Shown here piece after piece: positions 1 through 11,330 of a DNA stretch of 53,925 nt (positions are counted from its first letter, which is position 1; each line of letters begins with the position of its first letter). Under the pieces are notes generated by a model. The model was not told where the DNA came from, ran no database searches, and worked only from the letters and a program-made list of their open reading frames with translations. Source of the DNA: Mnemiopsis leidyi (taxonomy: Eukaryota > Ctenophora > Tentaculata > Lobata > Bolinopsidae); NCBI GenBank assembly GCA_000226015.1, contig JH153002.1, forward strand, positions 134,971 through 188,895, read 5' to 3'. The position numbers were made by a program, and so were the translations under genes.

Positions 1-2907
1 ATTACATTGTTGCATAATAAGACTGTGGTAAGAACATAACTTGCTTTGCGCGCGCCGGAGGCTGCCGCTTCGCGGCAGCAGGGCTATGCAACGTGTAGCA
101 AGTGTTTTTTTCAATCAAACAAGAAAATTCTTATTTCGTACCATTTCACAAATCAATAATTATACATTCATCTATATAACAGTCAAAAATGAACTTTAGC
201 AATTTACAGTGGCACTGTGAGTCCATACCTCTCTGCAAGGAACTTGGTGAAATGCTGGCGGTGTACAGAAGTTTATTTGCACTGTTTGCTTTTGTAAACA
301 CCAAATCGTTATAGGCATGATCATGATCTTTGATAGCATCACGATTGATAACTTAACCATTATTACTATTGTCCATAATTTGAATTGAATTTCATGTCAA
401 CTTTATGTGACATAACAGAGTTAGAATATATTTTATAAATTGATTGTAGCGATGAATAAAAAATTTTGTGTTTCCCTAAATTTTGTGTTTCTCCCTTATT
501 AGTTTTACAAGACGAAAAGCAGGTTCATAGTGGCATCAAATTTGTTTCAGGCTCAAATTTGTTTCAGGTTGACAAGAAGCTTTTTAACTGCTGTTGAGTC
601 GATTCAGGCATGGGGTTCCCAAGTTTTTCGTCAATGACCACTCCTAGCAATTTCGCTGCGGGTGTTTTTCATGGGATGCTATCAATATAAAGCCCATTTT
701 CAGTATCTTTTCATCTTTAGTCCCCCCTTTCCATTATCTTTTCTCTCCAATTATCACTAATTTTCCCTTTCTCTCGTCTCATTTTCACCTTTTGCTTCTC
801 CATCTTCTCTTAGTTTCTCTTTGGCTTTTCTTTTCTCTCCCTAGACCCTCTGTCAGTGTCACTTTTCTCTTGTCTCACCACTAGGTTTTCTGCTTGACAT
901 TTAGTCTTACAACTGCTCTCTTCATGGAAATCAGAATTTGAGGAAGGAAATTATCCCTATCTTCAAATATCATTTCTCTATACAATATTTGCTAGCCCTG
1001 ACTTTCTTCCTAATTGTTAAAAGCTCTGACGTGGTCCACTAGACAAAAATTGACCTGAAAAAAGTGGGTAAATCAGTAAATATAGAAAAAATTAGATTTT
1101 CAAATTTTCAATTTCTCCCCAAGAATTCTGACATCCATTGTTCCCATAAACTTTGTATGTGATTTGAGTGTCATATATACTTATTCAACTGATGTCAAAC
1201 ATAACTTGTTTATGTTTATAAACATAAAGATTCTGAACTAAAAAGTGGCATCAAGAAAAGATAATAGATAAAGAAATTTCTGAAATAATTTCCATTCAAT
1301 TACAGTCAGGGGTGATTCACGTACAGCATCATCAAATTTCCAGCATTTTATACCCCTCCATACCCGTCTACATAAACCTAAATTTCGAAGTTGAACTACT
1401 ATGACTAGCTGGTACCCTATCCTTGGGCCATTTAATTGTTCCTCCCACCTCCGTGTCCTCCTTTCTCAATCATCTCTTTTCTCTTCCCCGCCGGCCCTCC
1501 CTACCCTTTTGCATACTCTATCCTCTACCTTTCCCCCATCCTTACCCAACTACTATCCTCCCTCCATCCACTTTCCCACCTCTTCTCCCTTTTCACTTGC
1601 CTCTGGCCTTTCGTCATTCTTTACACCTGCATACATGAAAGGGTTCATGCTAGTCTATCCTTTACCTATATCCTTTTACCTTTCCATATAACTAAGTACA
1701 CATTAAGATTCCATTGTGAACTATTTCTCTTATTTATCTTCTCTATACCTATTTTGCTCAATTGATTTATGAATTTACCTAGTATGACAACGTATCATAT
1801 ATGTAGATCCAGCAAATTCTTCTCTTTTAAATCAAATTTAAGGACGCTTCTAAATGTAAATTAGAGTCGAGATGAAATAGAATAAGACATTTACATATCA
1901 CCCTAGTATGGTACAGAGCTGCTAAGCTAATCAAACTATGCAAATAAGAAGCGCAGTAAGGGCAATGGCTTAATGCAGTGGTTACTGGTTAGCTTTAAGA
2001 AGCTGTAAACTTGTTACAAATCTGATTTTGTTTATTTCTGGCCTTTAGGGGCATTTATATTGTATATGCATTGTAATTATACATTAGATTCGGACTTGTT
2101 GTAGTAGACAATGTTATTGAAACCCAGCATAACAGTTGTTAACCAACTACAGGCAGGAACAGCTCAGGGTATGTACTTCTTTACATACTTGGTAGGATAG
2201 AATAACCAATACATTAAGGGGAAGTTTCATACAACTATGAAGTATCACTTGGGTCTTCTAGATCTACTGATGTACATTGTGCATTCTTACATTGCAATGC
2301 TCCATGTTACATTATAATAGAGCTAACTATTATGATAGCTTATAATATTATAATAGAGCCTTATATCATGGTATAGCTTACTACTCTCAGGCTGGAGATG
2401 CTTAGACATCTGTAAGTGTATTAAGGGTCCTTTGTTCGCCCTCTTCTGGTGATCTTCAACTACAACAACGTGTTTGCCATTGTAGATGATCAAAGTTATC
2501 TCTGTTCCCTGCACTCGCCCATCTTCTACCCACAGAGTTGGTGTATTCCCCTTTTAAAAACGTAACTGCTTTTGCTCAGCAATAACAACCTTCTTGTTCA
2601 GTACCCCCTTTTGTTATACTCTTTTACTGCTTGGACTTTGTAATTTGTATTTTCTAAAAAGGTTTAGAGCGGTTTGAGCTCATAGTAAAGTTAACCTCTT
2701 CATGTTGAGACCTATCTGCTCTTCAGCAAAATCCATTGTATTTCAGTTCAGTTGCTACATAAAAGTGTGCAACACAGTGCAACTTTGTAATAACTTCAAA
2801 TTAAGTTCTACTCAAAACTCACTACGTAATTAACAGTGTGAGGTAATGATTAATTGAATTACAGATAATCAATTCTCCAATTAAACCTCGAAGTTCAGTG
2901 ATACAGC
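1..2907. other. non-coding stretch upstream of PNP copy A
   Basis: I see no supportable gene here. It holds a GC-rich foldback at the left edge, a direct duplication around 535-568 (two copies of a 14-mer ending TTTCAGG), and a C/T-rich tract about 715-850. A second C/T-rich tract about 1440-1700 produces three overlapping open frames of low complexity (rich in P, S, L, F), which I take as composition artefacts. The last 100 bases before 2908 probably contain the PNP 5' UTR. Confidence 0.6.
8..103. repeat. nested inverted repeat (foldback) with GC-rich core
   Basis: The core at 61-79 is a perfect 8-bp stem (GCTGCCGC / GCGGCAGC) with a 3-base loop. Around it lie a second arm pair, ACTTGCT at 39-45 and AGCAAGT at 97-103, and a further pair, GTTGCATA near 9-16 and TATGCAAC near 86-93. 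The core is far richer in G+C than its surroundings. It looks like a short foldback element or MITE remnant; no target-site duplication can be judged because it sits at the window edge. Confidence 0.5.
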
Positions 2908-5176
2908 ATGGAGGAAAAATATTCTTACGAGAAAATTCAAGAGATGGCTGACAACATAAAGTCAAGGACTTCTCAGAGACCCAAGCTTGGTAACACTTAA
3001 ATAAACTCACTGTATGAATATGCAATATTTACACCTACTGTTGCATCCAAGTCACCAATTTTATATAATGATTAATCTCTAGTTTTATCCCCTCCATGCA
3101 TAGAACCTAATACCCAAATACCTCAGGTATAATATGTGGCTCTGGCCTGGGTGGGTTGGCAGATCTACTCACTAATTCAGAAGAGATGGAGTACACCTCA
3201 ATCCCAGGCTTTCCTGTTTCAACTGGTAGGTTAGCTGTAAAGTTCAACGCTGGTAAATTTTGCTCTCAAGTACTATGTGCCTCGATCCAAAAACGAAGCT
3301 CAAAAACCTTAGTTGGACTCGAATAATTGTCCTTATATATCCCTTGTTGAGCTGGAAGAAAAGTTAGACCTGCATTTCGAATTAAAATTTGACGGTGAAT
3401 CAAATGGTGACATACTTGAAGCCCAATTAATCATTACATGTCATACAAAAAATTCTGATAGCGCTGTGTCTTTTCTGGCTGGAGGCACGCTTTGTGTTTG
3501 AGACTGATACTATAGGGACCATATCTATTTTTCAGTTAAAGGACATGGAGGAAAGTTAGTGTTCGGAAAGCTAGAAGGGGTGGAGTGTATTTGCATGAAG
3601 GGACGTTTTCACTTTTACGAAGGGTATCCCATTTGGAAGGTTAGCTTATTTAGAATGTATGTTTAATGTTACCGTCTCTTTGCTGCAATACCTATCGTAC
3701 ATATGATCAGATTTGTCATTTTATGTCTGGGTATAGATTTAAGTGCATCCAATGCTTATTAAATCTGATTTTATTTTGATGTTTTAAAAGCATGATTGTT
3801 TTTTGTCTCGTGCAAGCATGCTTGTACCTTTAAGCTACAGTTTCTTGTAGTGTGCTGCTCCAGTCCAAGTTATGAAGCTGCTTGGTGTTAAAGGGCTGAT
3901 TGTCACGAATGCAGCTGGAGGAATTTCCTCAAAACTCAAACTGGGCGATCTCATGCTTATAACAGATCACATCAATCTACCAGGCGTGACTGGGAACAAC
4001 CCGCTTAGAGGACCCAATGATGAGAGGTTGGTCTGGAAACACTTATCTATAATTTAGATTTTAATACCTAGTGCACCTTAAAATTTAGAGACTGTCTGCG
4101 GTGCTTTTCAGCAAAATACGCTTGTATATCTAATGTTATTCGAAGAATCCCGGTTGTAAATGATCATTAATTGATGCCAACTGTCAGTTTTCAAGAAAAC
4201 GCAATCTCCAAAAATAAAGAATTCTGACACTTACTTCATTCAGAAGTTTAGAAATGATTGACTTCATCGTTATATTATTTTATCTAGGTTTGGTCCAAGA
4301 TTCCCATCAACCAATGCTGTCTACAGCAAGAGTTTCCAGAATATTTTCAAGAAGTCTGCTGAGGATCAAGGTAAATTTCCGTACCTTTGACTGTCATGAT
4401 AATTGTCATTTACTGTGTACTCAATTTTAACACATTACAGTGTGTTTAATAGTTTTAACTTCTTGCCGACTAACCGTACCTGGTTTATTTTTGCAGGTTT
4501 ACTCCCAATTATTAAGGAGGGTACTTACCTAATGAGCTCTGGACCAACTTACGAATCTCCTGCTGAATTGAATTGGTTTAAAACGGTAAGATCTTTTAAA
4601 GTTCAAAATATTCTTGTCACTTAGCTCAAAATAGGCTCTTATCAGTAATTGAAGCACTCAAGTCTCTTCATCTGTGCCAGCAAAATCAATTCATGCGTGG
4701 TCAAACCGCGGCGAAATTCATGTTTCAACTTACATTCTACCAGTCATACTTTTAATTTCAGATCGGAGCAGACGCAGTTGGCATGTCGACAGTCCCAGAG
4801 ACGGTTGTAGCCTCGTGGTGTGGTATGGTAGTGCTAGGTATAAGTCTCATTACCAACATCTGTATTCTCGATGTGGAGTCTACCGAGGAACCGAATCATC
4901 AAGAGGTAAGTTTCACGTTTGTTTTGGTTGGAGAGCTAGAGACGAATAAAAACAGTTAACATGATTGGGTTCTTGTGATTTTCAATTCATATATCATCTT
5001 TCGAGAACCATAAATTATTTGTATAATAGTAGTAGTGTTGTTCTTACAGAGTAGTGTTGTTCTTATATCCATTTAACCAGGTGTTGGAGACTGCGAACAT
5101 GCGGACAAAAGATTTGCAAAACATTGTACGACAAACGGTGAAGTCTGCTCATGAACAACAAATCTGGAATGCTTAG
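2908..5176 (+). CDS. PNP: purine nucleoside phosphorylase, copy A (intact, 8 exons)
   Basis: Cytosolic purine salvage enzyme that cleaves (deoxy)inosine and (deoxy)guanosine with phosphate. Exons: 2908-2989, 3127-3225, 3536-3639, 3851-4026, 4288-4370, 4497-4585, 4762-4905, 5081-5176; all introns GT-AG, 290 aa, the family's usual length. Seen: the phosphate-loop CGSGLGG (exon 2), the GHGGKLVFG segment with the conserved His (exon 3), [11 protein letters not shown] (exon 3), TNAAGG and DHINLPG (exon 4), GPTYESPAE (exon 6, Tyr where mammals have Phe, Glu kept), [12 protein letters not shown] and SLITN (exon 7), and the NH pair that in the family contacts the ribose (end of exon 7). All expected active-site positions are present, so I infer an active trimeric enzyme. 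The ATG is the first in frame; an AG after a short pyrimidine run lies about 10 nt upstream. A damaged tandem copy follows 0.9 kb downstream. Confidence 0.93.
5030..5066 (+). repeat. short tandem duplication before the last acceptor of PNP copy A
   Basis: Two copies of a segment of about 17-19 bp with core AGTAGTGTTGTTCTTA lie just upstream of the exon 8 acceptor (exon starts 5081). The first copy ends in an acceptor-like TTCTTACAG. Confidence 0.6.
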
Positions 5177-6096
5177 TTAAGCTATTGAAATAGGACCTTT
5201 AAAGGTTTAAACGTGACGAAACACAGTATAGTCAGGACTGTTAGACATTTTGGTCACTACTACTATAATTCCAGTAGTCATTTTATTGAATATTCGGTAG
5301 TTACTTAACTTGCTTTTGCCGCACTTTTATGTTTTATGTACTAATTCAGTTTGGCAATTTGAATTTAACAGTTTTAGTTTCACACCATTATATCATAAGG
5401 ACAGTTTTAACCAGTCTGAGGACTGTTTTGGCAAAGTCGATCTTATTAAAAAAGTTAATGTAAATTATGATAGTTATTTAGTATTAACCATGTAGTATGT
5501 TATCATTTATTATGTAGCTAGGATGAAATATATGTGAATTTTATGGGGGTATAAAGAATTAATGACTTTCTTCATGGTACAGTATCATAATTTTAATAAC
5601 TTGATAGGTGCCATTCAAGCTCGATTTAGACTCGATTAATTGCTTAAATCAGTTTTATGTTATATTGCAGCAGCGCTTTAGAACTTTCATCTAAGTATTA
5701 TTTGAAATCGCACTAATTTAGTGTATACAGTTACTAGATCAGTAGAAATGTATTCGGCTATGAGGCCAATTCAAACATATATATTTTGTTTTTGTTGTTG
5801 TATCAAGCTCCCTAAATTAATAGAACTTTATAATCAATCACGGATCCGGATCTGAGCTGAACTCAGCGCAATCTAGTTAACGTTCCAGCGGATCCGATCA
5901 GATCTGCTACGGACAATGTCCAACATTTAAAGGCTCCAATCTACCACATATTCCGCCACGGTTTGAATACAACTATACTGTAATCACCTAACACTAAAGT
6001 TTTTGTCTATTTTCTAAGTGGAGAAATAAAAGTTAAAAAGGAACCGTTTATTGGTGGACTGGTTACTACGTACTGAAAGGACACCATTATCAAAGC
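5177..6096. other. intergenic segment between the two PNP copies
   Basis: AT-rich, no coding signal. It contains a small GC-richer patch about 5840-5920 with several GGATCC/AGATCT-like words. The reverse complement of 5887-5922 resembles a segment near 46306-46335, so it is probably a dispersed repeat fragment. The promoter of copy B should lie in its right part, but I recognise no motif. Confidence 0.5.
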
Positions 6097-6665
6097 ATGG
6101 AAGAGAAGTACTCTTACGAAAAGATAAAAAAGATAACTGAGCAAATCTTATCACGGACGTCTCAAAGACCTAAACTAGGTAAAAATATAGTTGTATAGTT
6201 GTTAAATACGGCCTAGCCTAATAAAGAGTAATTCTGATCCTGTGGGGATGGTGTTAAAGGCTATTTTGAAAATCCAAAATTTCACCATAGCCATGATTCA
6301 TGGCCGTCTGGTAAAAATAAAGCTAAGGGTCACCTTACCTTAAAAGAGTTATAAACACTATAGCTACGGTTAAGAGTCATAGCATTATAATTTTAGTGAA
6401 CATAAAGTATAAACTTAATTCTTTTTGCGCTGCATGCTAGCCCTCATTTACGTCCATGCTTCATAGCTTTATAACGTGCTGGGCAGTGGGCACTGCCCTC
6501 TTGAAAGATTTTGTTTGAATATGCTACACCGGGCAGGTATAATATGTGGCTCTGGCCTGGGTGGGTTGGCAGATCTACTCACTAATTCAGAAGAGATGGA
6601 GTACACCTCAATCCCAGGCTTCCCTGTCTCAATTGGAAGGTTGGCTAAAACCATCTCCTCCGTAA

Positions 6666-6791
6666 CCGTAAACGACATAGGACGTTTAAATCGGACCCAT
6701 TGCCCGCCGGCATATAAAAAGTGTGCCTAAATCGCGCAATGGGTCCTGTCGGCGCACAATGGGTCCTGTATACGTCCTATGTTGTTCACGG
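6666..6791. mobile_element. 126-bp MITE in PNP-B intron 2
   Basis: Terminal inverted repeats of 20 bp (left CCGTAAACGACATAGGACGT, right end its reverse complement with two mismatches) enclose an internal imperfect palindrome with the word GGACCCATTG. TAA flanks both ends (6663-6665 and 6792-6794), consistent with a 3-bp target duplication of the PIF/Harbinger kind. It carries no coding capacity. It lies about 30 bp downstream of the exon 2 donor position that is lost in this copy. Confidence 0.75.
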
Positions 6792-9279
6792 TAATGAAAC
6801 TCAATAATATCTCTCGGCTGCACGACTAGGCAGTAAGTTTTACAATTGACCAATGGCAGGACACATGGTAAGCTAGTGTTCGGACAGTTGGGGGTGTTGA
6901 ATGTGTTTGTATGAAGGGGAGGTGTCACTATTACGAGGGGTATCCTGTGTGGAAGGTGAGAAAAGTCGAAATGTTAGCACTCTACTTGAATCTTGTAATT
7001 TTTAATGATGCTTAGTTAAGATAATAGTATTATCATAAGATTATATATAGCTATGGAAATCCAAGTAATATTATTCTTGCTCACGCACAATCACACTTGC
7101 TTTCCTCTTTGTGAACAACCAGATTCATTCTCTTGTTTTTACACAAGCACACTCGTATTTCGTCATTTTGTACAAGCATGATTGTTGAGTATTATTTGTA
7201 AATCAACTTTAATAATGAATAGGACGATAAAAGTCGTGATGATCATATTGTTGTTCCAACAAGTGAAAATCGTATTTATTCTGACGTTTCAAAAAATATT
7301 CCATTTTTCATATCCATAACTGACAAAACATTAAGTGTGAAATATAACCAACGACTAGCAACTGAATCTAAAGATTAACACGGCTTAAAATAAATAGGTA
7401 AAATTTTACTAGGAAAGTAATAGATCATGGTTGTACGTTTTACTCCCTTTATTCCTGTTCCATGTAGTGCTCCAGCCTCCAGTCCAAGTTATGAAGCTGC
7501 TTGGTTTTAAAGGGCTGATTGTCACGAATGCAGCTGGAGGAATTTCCTCAAAACTCAAACTGGGCGATCTCATGCTTATAACCGATCACATCAATCTACC
7601 AGGCGTGACTTGAAACAACCCACTTTGAGGACCCAATGATGAGAGCTTGGTTTATCATCTAAAATTATATGCGCTTTTTGAAGAAAGAGGAACGAGTAAG
7701 CCTAATTGTTTATACCGCTTGATAAGAAATTTAAATCGTGACGTGCGTGCTGTAAGATGTAAATTCGATATATTTCTTATTTGCTAAGGAGGTATTTCTG
7801 CAGTCGGCACTCAGCACCATGTAGGTGTTATATAATACTCTTGTGGTTGCGTTTTGTTTGGCATTTATCCATTCACTCACTGGTAAAATCGAATTACTTA
7901 TCTCGGCTTGTGCACAATTAGGGTGCCTAATTCGCCAAATTTCATTGTTAGAATTAGGTTCAAAATAGTTTAGTACAATTCTTTCATGCCACCAAACGAA
8001 ATACTTCACTAGAATTACACATTTCTCGCCCATTTTATTACTTAACAGACCATGTTTTGAATTAGAGAACCTGATCTTATTTCATCTTACCGGCACACAT
8101 ACTGGTCATGGTTTACGGTTGAAATATGAGCTTTCGGAAAAAAGAAAGGACCGCTCACTAGTACTTTCAGAATAACAAACTGCTTTAGTTTTAGTGAGCT
8201 TTATAAAGTTATAAATGAATAAGTAAATTCCGGATAATCCTAACATTTTTCCTGATTCCAGATTTGGTCCGAGATTCCCCGCCACTAACGCTATCTACAA
8301 CAAGGCTTTGCAGGACATTTTCAAACAGGCAGCTGATAGTCAGGGTATAACTATTTTCAACTTTGGAGCAACTTTAGTCCTGAATTGCTGTATGCAATAT
8401 TCTGAATGCATTTGTCATCGAAAAGTGAGTTATTTATTTGGCAAATGAATTTTCGGGAATGAAGTTTGAACGAAAGTTTATTTGTGCTCATTGTTTCTAC
8501 GCACGAAAATACATATCCTCCAATCAGCAGACAGCAATTCCGGACAAGGTTCAGCACAGCAACCCTTGCTTGATATGCAAGAAACGAGCAAGAAAATCGT
8601 GCCATTCAATCGTGAAAAGTTTAACATTTTCAGGATTACTGTCTATTGTTAAAGAAGGAACCCATATTTTTGTGTCTGGACCTACTTCTGAATCAGCGGC
8701 TGAACTGAGGTTTTTCGAAAAGGTTAGGTAAACAATTTGGAGCTGCCTTAACTATTTGTTTGTTTAGCAACTGGTCAAGTTAATACTGTGCTTCGATGTG
8801 CATGTTTCCGGCTGCATATGTTGGAACCAATCTATTGTGTCATGAATTTGACTTGTACTTTAGACCTACTTATTTAACCATCCTAGCTCACTAATTTGAC
8901 ACTGTCATTTGTTTGTAATATAACTTGGTATTGTTAGTTCTACCTAAACTTCTCAATTTCCAAAATCTTAAGTTCTAGTTCAACTGTACACGTTACTACT
9001 ATCTAAAGGCTAAAGCACATATAATAATCAAGTACTCCCTATTTCAAATTGGAGCAGACGCAGTTGGCATGTCGACAGTCCCAGAGACGGTTGTAGCCTC
9101 GTGGTGTGGTATGGTAGTGCTAGGTATAAGTCTCATTACCAACATCTGTATTCTCGATGTGGAGTCTACCGAGGAACCAACTGCTGAAGAGGTTGGAGAT
9201 TTTCTATATCTTATCTTCACTTGTCTTAGTGACCTTCAGTAATTGACAATAAGGACAAAGATATGTTTGATATATTGTA

Positions 9280-10010
9280 CGTGGTTTCAGGTTTGTTTCA
9301 TTTGCTACCAGCCGTACCTTGCCAGTGTATCTAGAATCAGCCCCAGGGTGTGCCAATGTGAACTAAACCTAATCAAGTAAACCCAATCAACCTAATGAAG
9401 TGTCATAACTTGCTCAACGTATCCATGGTATAGTCTGTAACACGCGAGGCAAATTATTGTAGCGCCGCGCCAACGTTTGAATTTGACTGACGGTCGTACG
9501 TCGAATTGAAGTACTTACGTATTACCTGCCGGCCGGACGTCTACTGCTAGACTTAAGCATTGAGACTGAGGAGTGAGGACAACGTTAAGGCATTAAAGCA
9601 TTCTTGTAGGCTCGACAATACGGCTTTTCATAAAGGCTCCAAGGTGTAGGTCATGGTCGTACTTGCTACGGCGGCTCCACCCATTAGTCTAGTAAATCTC
9701 AGTCAAATTATGGTTGTGCTGGCAGTGGCCGTAAAGGTTAGCTGCCGGCTGGATCAGAAGAAGGATAAGATTGAAGATGCGGTTTTTGTGTTAATTGAGA
9801 TCATACACTACCATATTCAACAGGAATTGGTTTGATTTATGCTATTTATTCAACGGGCGATGCGCGTCTAGAATTTCTCCGAAATGGCCAGAAATGCGTG
9901 ACAGCGCGTGATGGCCGCGACAGTAGGTTATCAACCTACAACTATTTATAAGCGCATGTGGACTGGGCTACGCTAAAATTTAATTTTCTATTGGGCAGGA
10001 TTAATGTATA
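9280..10010. other. GC-richer insert in PNP-B intron 7, unrecognised
   Basis: This part of the last intron has higher G+C and CpG than its surroundings (9440-9550 and 9850-9930 especially) and an open frame 9653-9835 with no similarity I recognise. Intron 7 of copy A is only 175 bp against nearly 900 bp here, so this is probably inserted sequence, origin unknown. Confidence 0.35.
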
Positions 10011-10156
10011 ACGTTTCAATATCTTAAAGCCTAATAGTTTTTAACCTTCATTACCGCCAGGTGTACGAAACTGCAAAGATGCGGAGCAAAAATTTGCAGA
10101 ATATTGTTAGACTAACTGAGAAATCTGCGGTTGAACAGAATGTTTGGAATATTTGA

Positions 10157-11330
10157 GGTGTGGTTATAAAAAAGAAAGAACGTTGTACGATGTCAGTTAT
10201 TAGAAAGTTTAGCTCATATGTGGGAGCAACTGTATCTCTATTTGTTCAACTCTAATTCTATTCTCACTTTTGTTAAATGTTATCCAAATTTATCGATAGA
10301 ACGAGAATTTTGTTTTTCTAACTCAGAGTCAGTGGTCAGACTTCATTTCCCTTTTGCTTTCTGCTTCACTATTGTAATTGGTATAATCAATATAAGCGAT
10401 TCTTGATTCAGGTTTTACTTCGGGTATTTTAAAGAGTTCAGACTTTTATCACAGCAGAGTAGTCCAATTTTTAGAGCTCAGATGATTCACAGCCCGAAAA
10501 TAGGTTTTTAGTTTTTACTAATTTTTAAATATTATGTTGACTGTTTGTTTTTATAGTTATATTACCGTATTAAATTAAATTGTCAAATGGAAATTTCATT
10601 TATAAGAGAAAAATGGATATCATGAGAAACGCGGTATCTTTATTTTTGGGGAAAGGTCTAACATCTGTAGAGTGTTCGTCCTACCATGATGTTTTTGGTT
10701 GTCAATCACTGACTGGCGGACCATGTGATTGTGAGGCTAATTTACAACTATTTTCGTGAGTGTGACTAAGTAAAATAATTTATAGTATTCCGTGAATATT
10801 GAGCTCATATTAGATGTTAGCGTACAAGTTTACTTTAAAATACTAATATAAAACAACATTAACTAGTTATAGGCTTTTAGAAAACTTGAACAAAATCTAC
10901 AGACTGTGTAGACAAGTAATTTTGCTGTACCGAACCGAGTATTAAATAAAATGCTGAAACTGGCCACAAATTCAGGAGAGCAGATGAATTGAACTTATTT
11001 CATTAAATCAATAATTTATGTTATCTGCTTTGAATTTTAGGTTTTTTAGCACTTAAGTCAACCCAACAATGTCAAATTGTCTAATATATCAACAGCTTTG
11101 TCAGCCCGGCTGCCCGATATGTCAAATTAAAAATCAAAGCAACCATTGAATCTCAATCATACGTTTAGTTCAACAAATATAGCACAACAAATATAAGTCT
11201 CACTCGAACCTAGTGACCGTTATGATGATCTTGGAGAACCAACCAAACATGGTTCCCATTCCCAAGAAGTAGAGCGAACTCAATTCGCTTATCTTGATGA
11301 GCTATGATTTAATCCTAAAATAGAACAATC
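10157..11330. other. intergenic stretch between PNP-B and the tetraspanin 3' end
   Basis: AT-rich, no coding exon seen. An AATAAA at about 10944 could serve as a poly(A) signal. The two neighbouring genes converge here. Confidence 0.5.

Larger units (their letters stand above)
6097..10156 (+). pseudogene. purine nucleoside phosphorylase, copy B (damaged tandem duplicate)
   Basis: All eight PNP exons can be traced: about 6097-6178, 6537-6635, 6852-6955, 7468-7648, 8263-8345, 8633-8721, 9047-9192 and 10071-10156. Exons 1, 5, 6 and 8 are open and diverged from copy A. Lesions seen: the exon 2 donor reads GA instead of GT; exon 3 has lost one base, which shifts the frame; exon 4 carries two TGA codons (copy A has GGG and AGA) and its donor reads CT; the exon 7 acceptor reads AA instead of AG; the active-site NH pair at the end of exon 7 is TA. 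Introns are longer than in copy A and one holds a MITE. No simple alternative splicing restores a full PNP. I call a pseudogene; an assembly chimera is the main alternative. Confidence 0.8.

Noticed and set aside
1401..1765. Three overlapping open frames of 71-109 codons
   Set aside because: They lie in a C/T-rich tract, are made of P, S, L and F, and show no domain or splice context.
6097..10156. Functional second PNP gene
   Set aside because: One frameshift, two stops and three lost splice sites cannot be bypassed by any simple alternative exon choice I could find.
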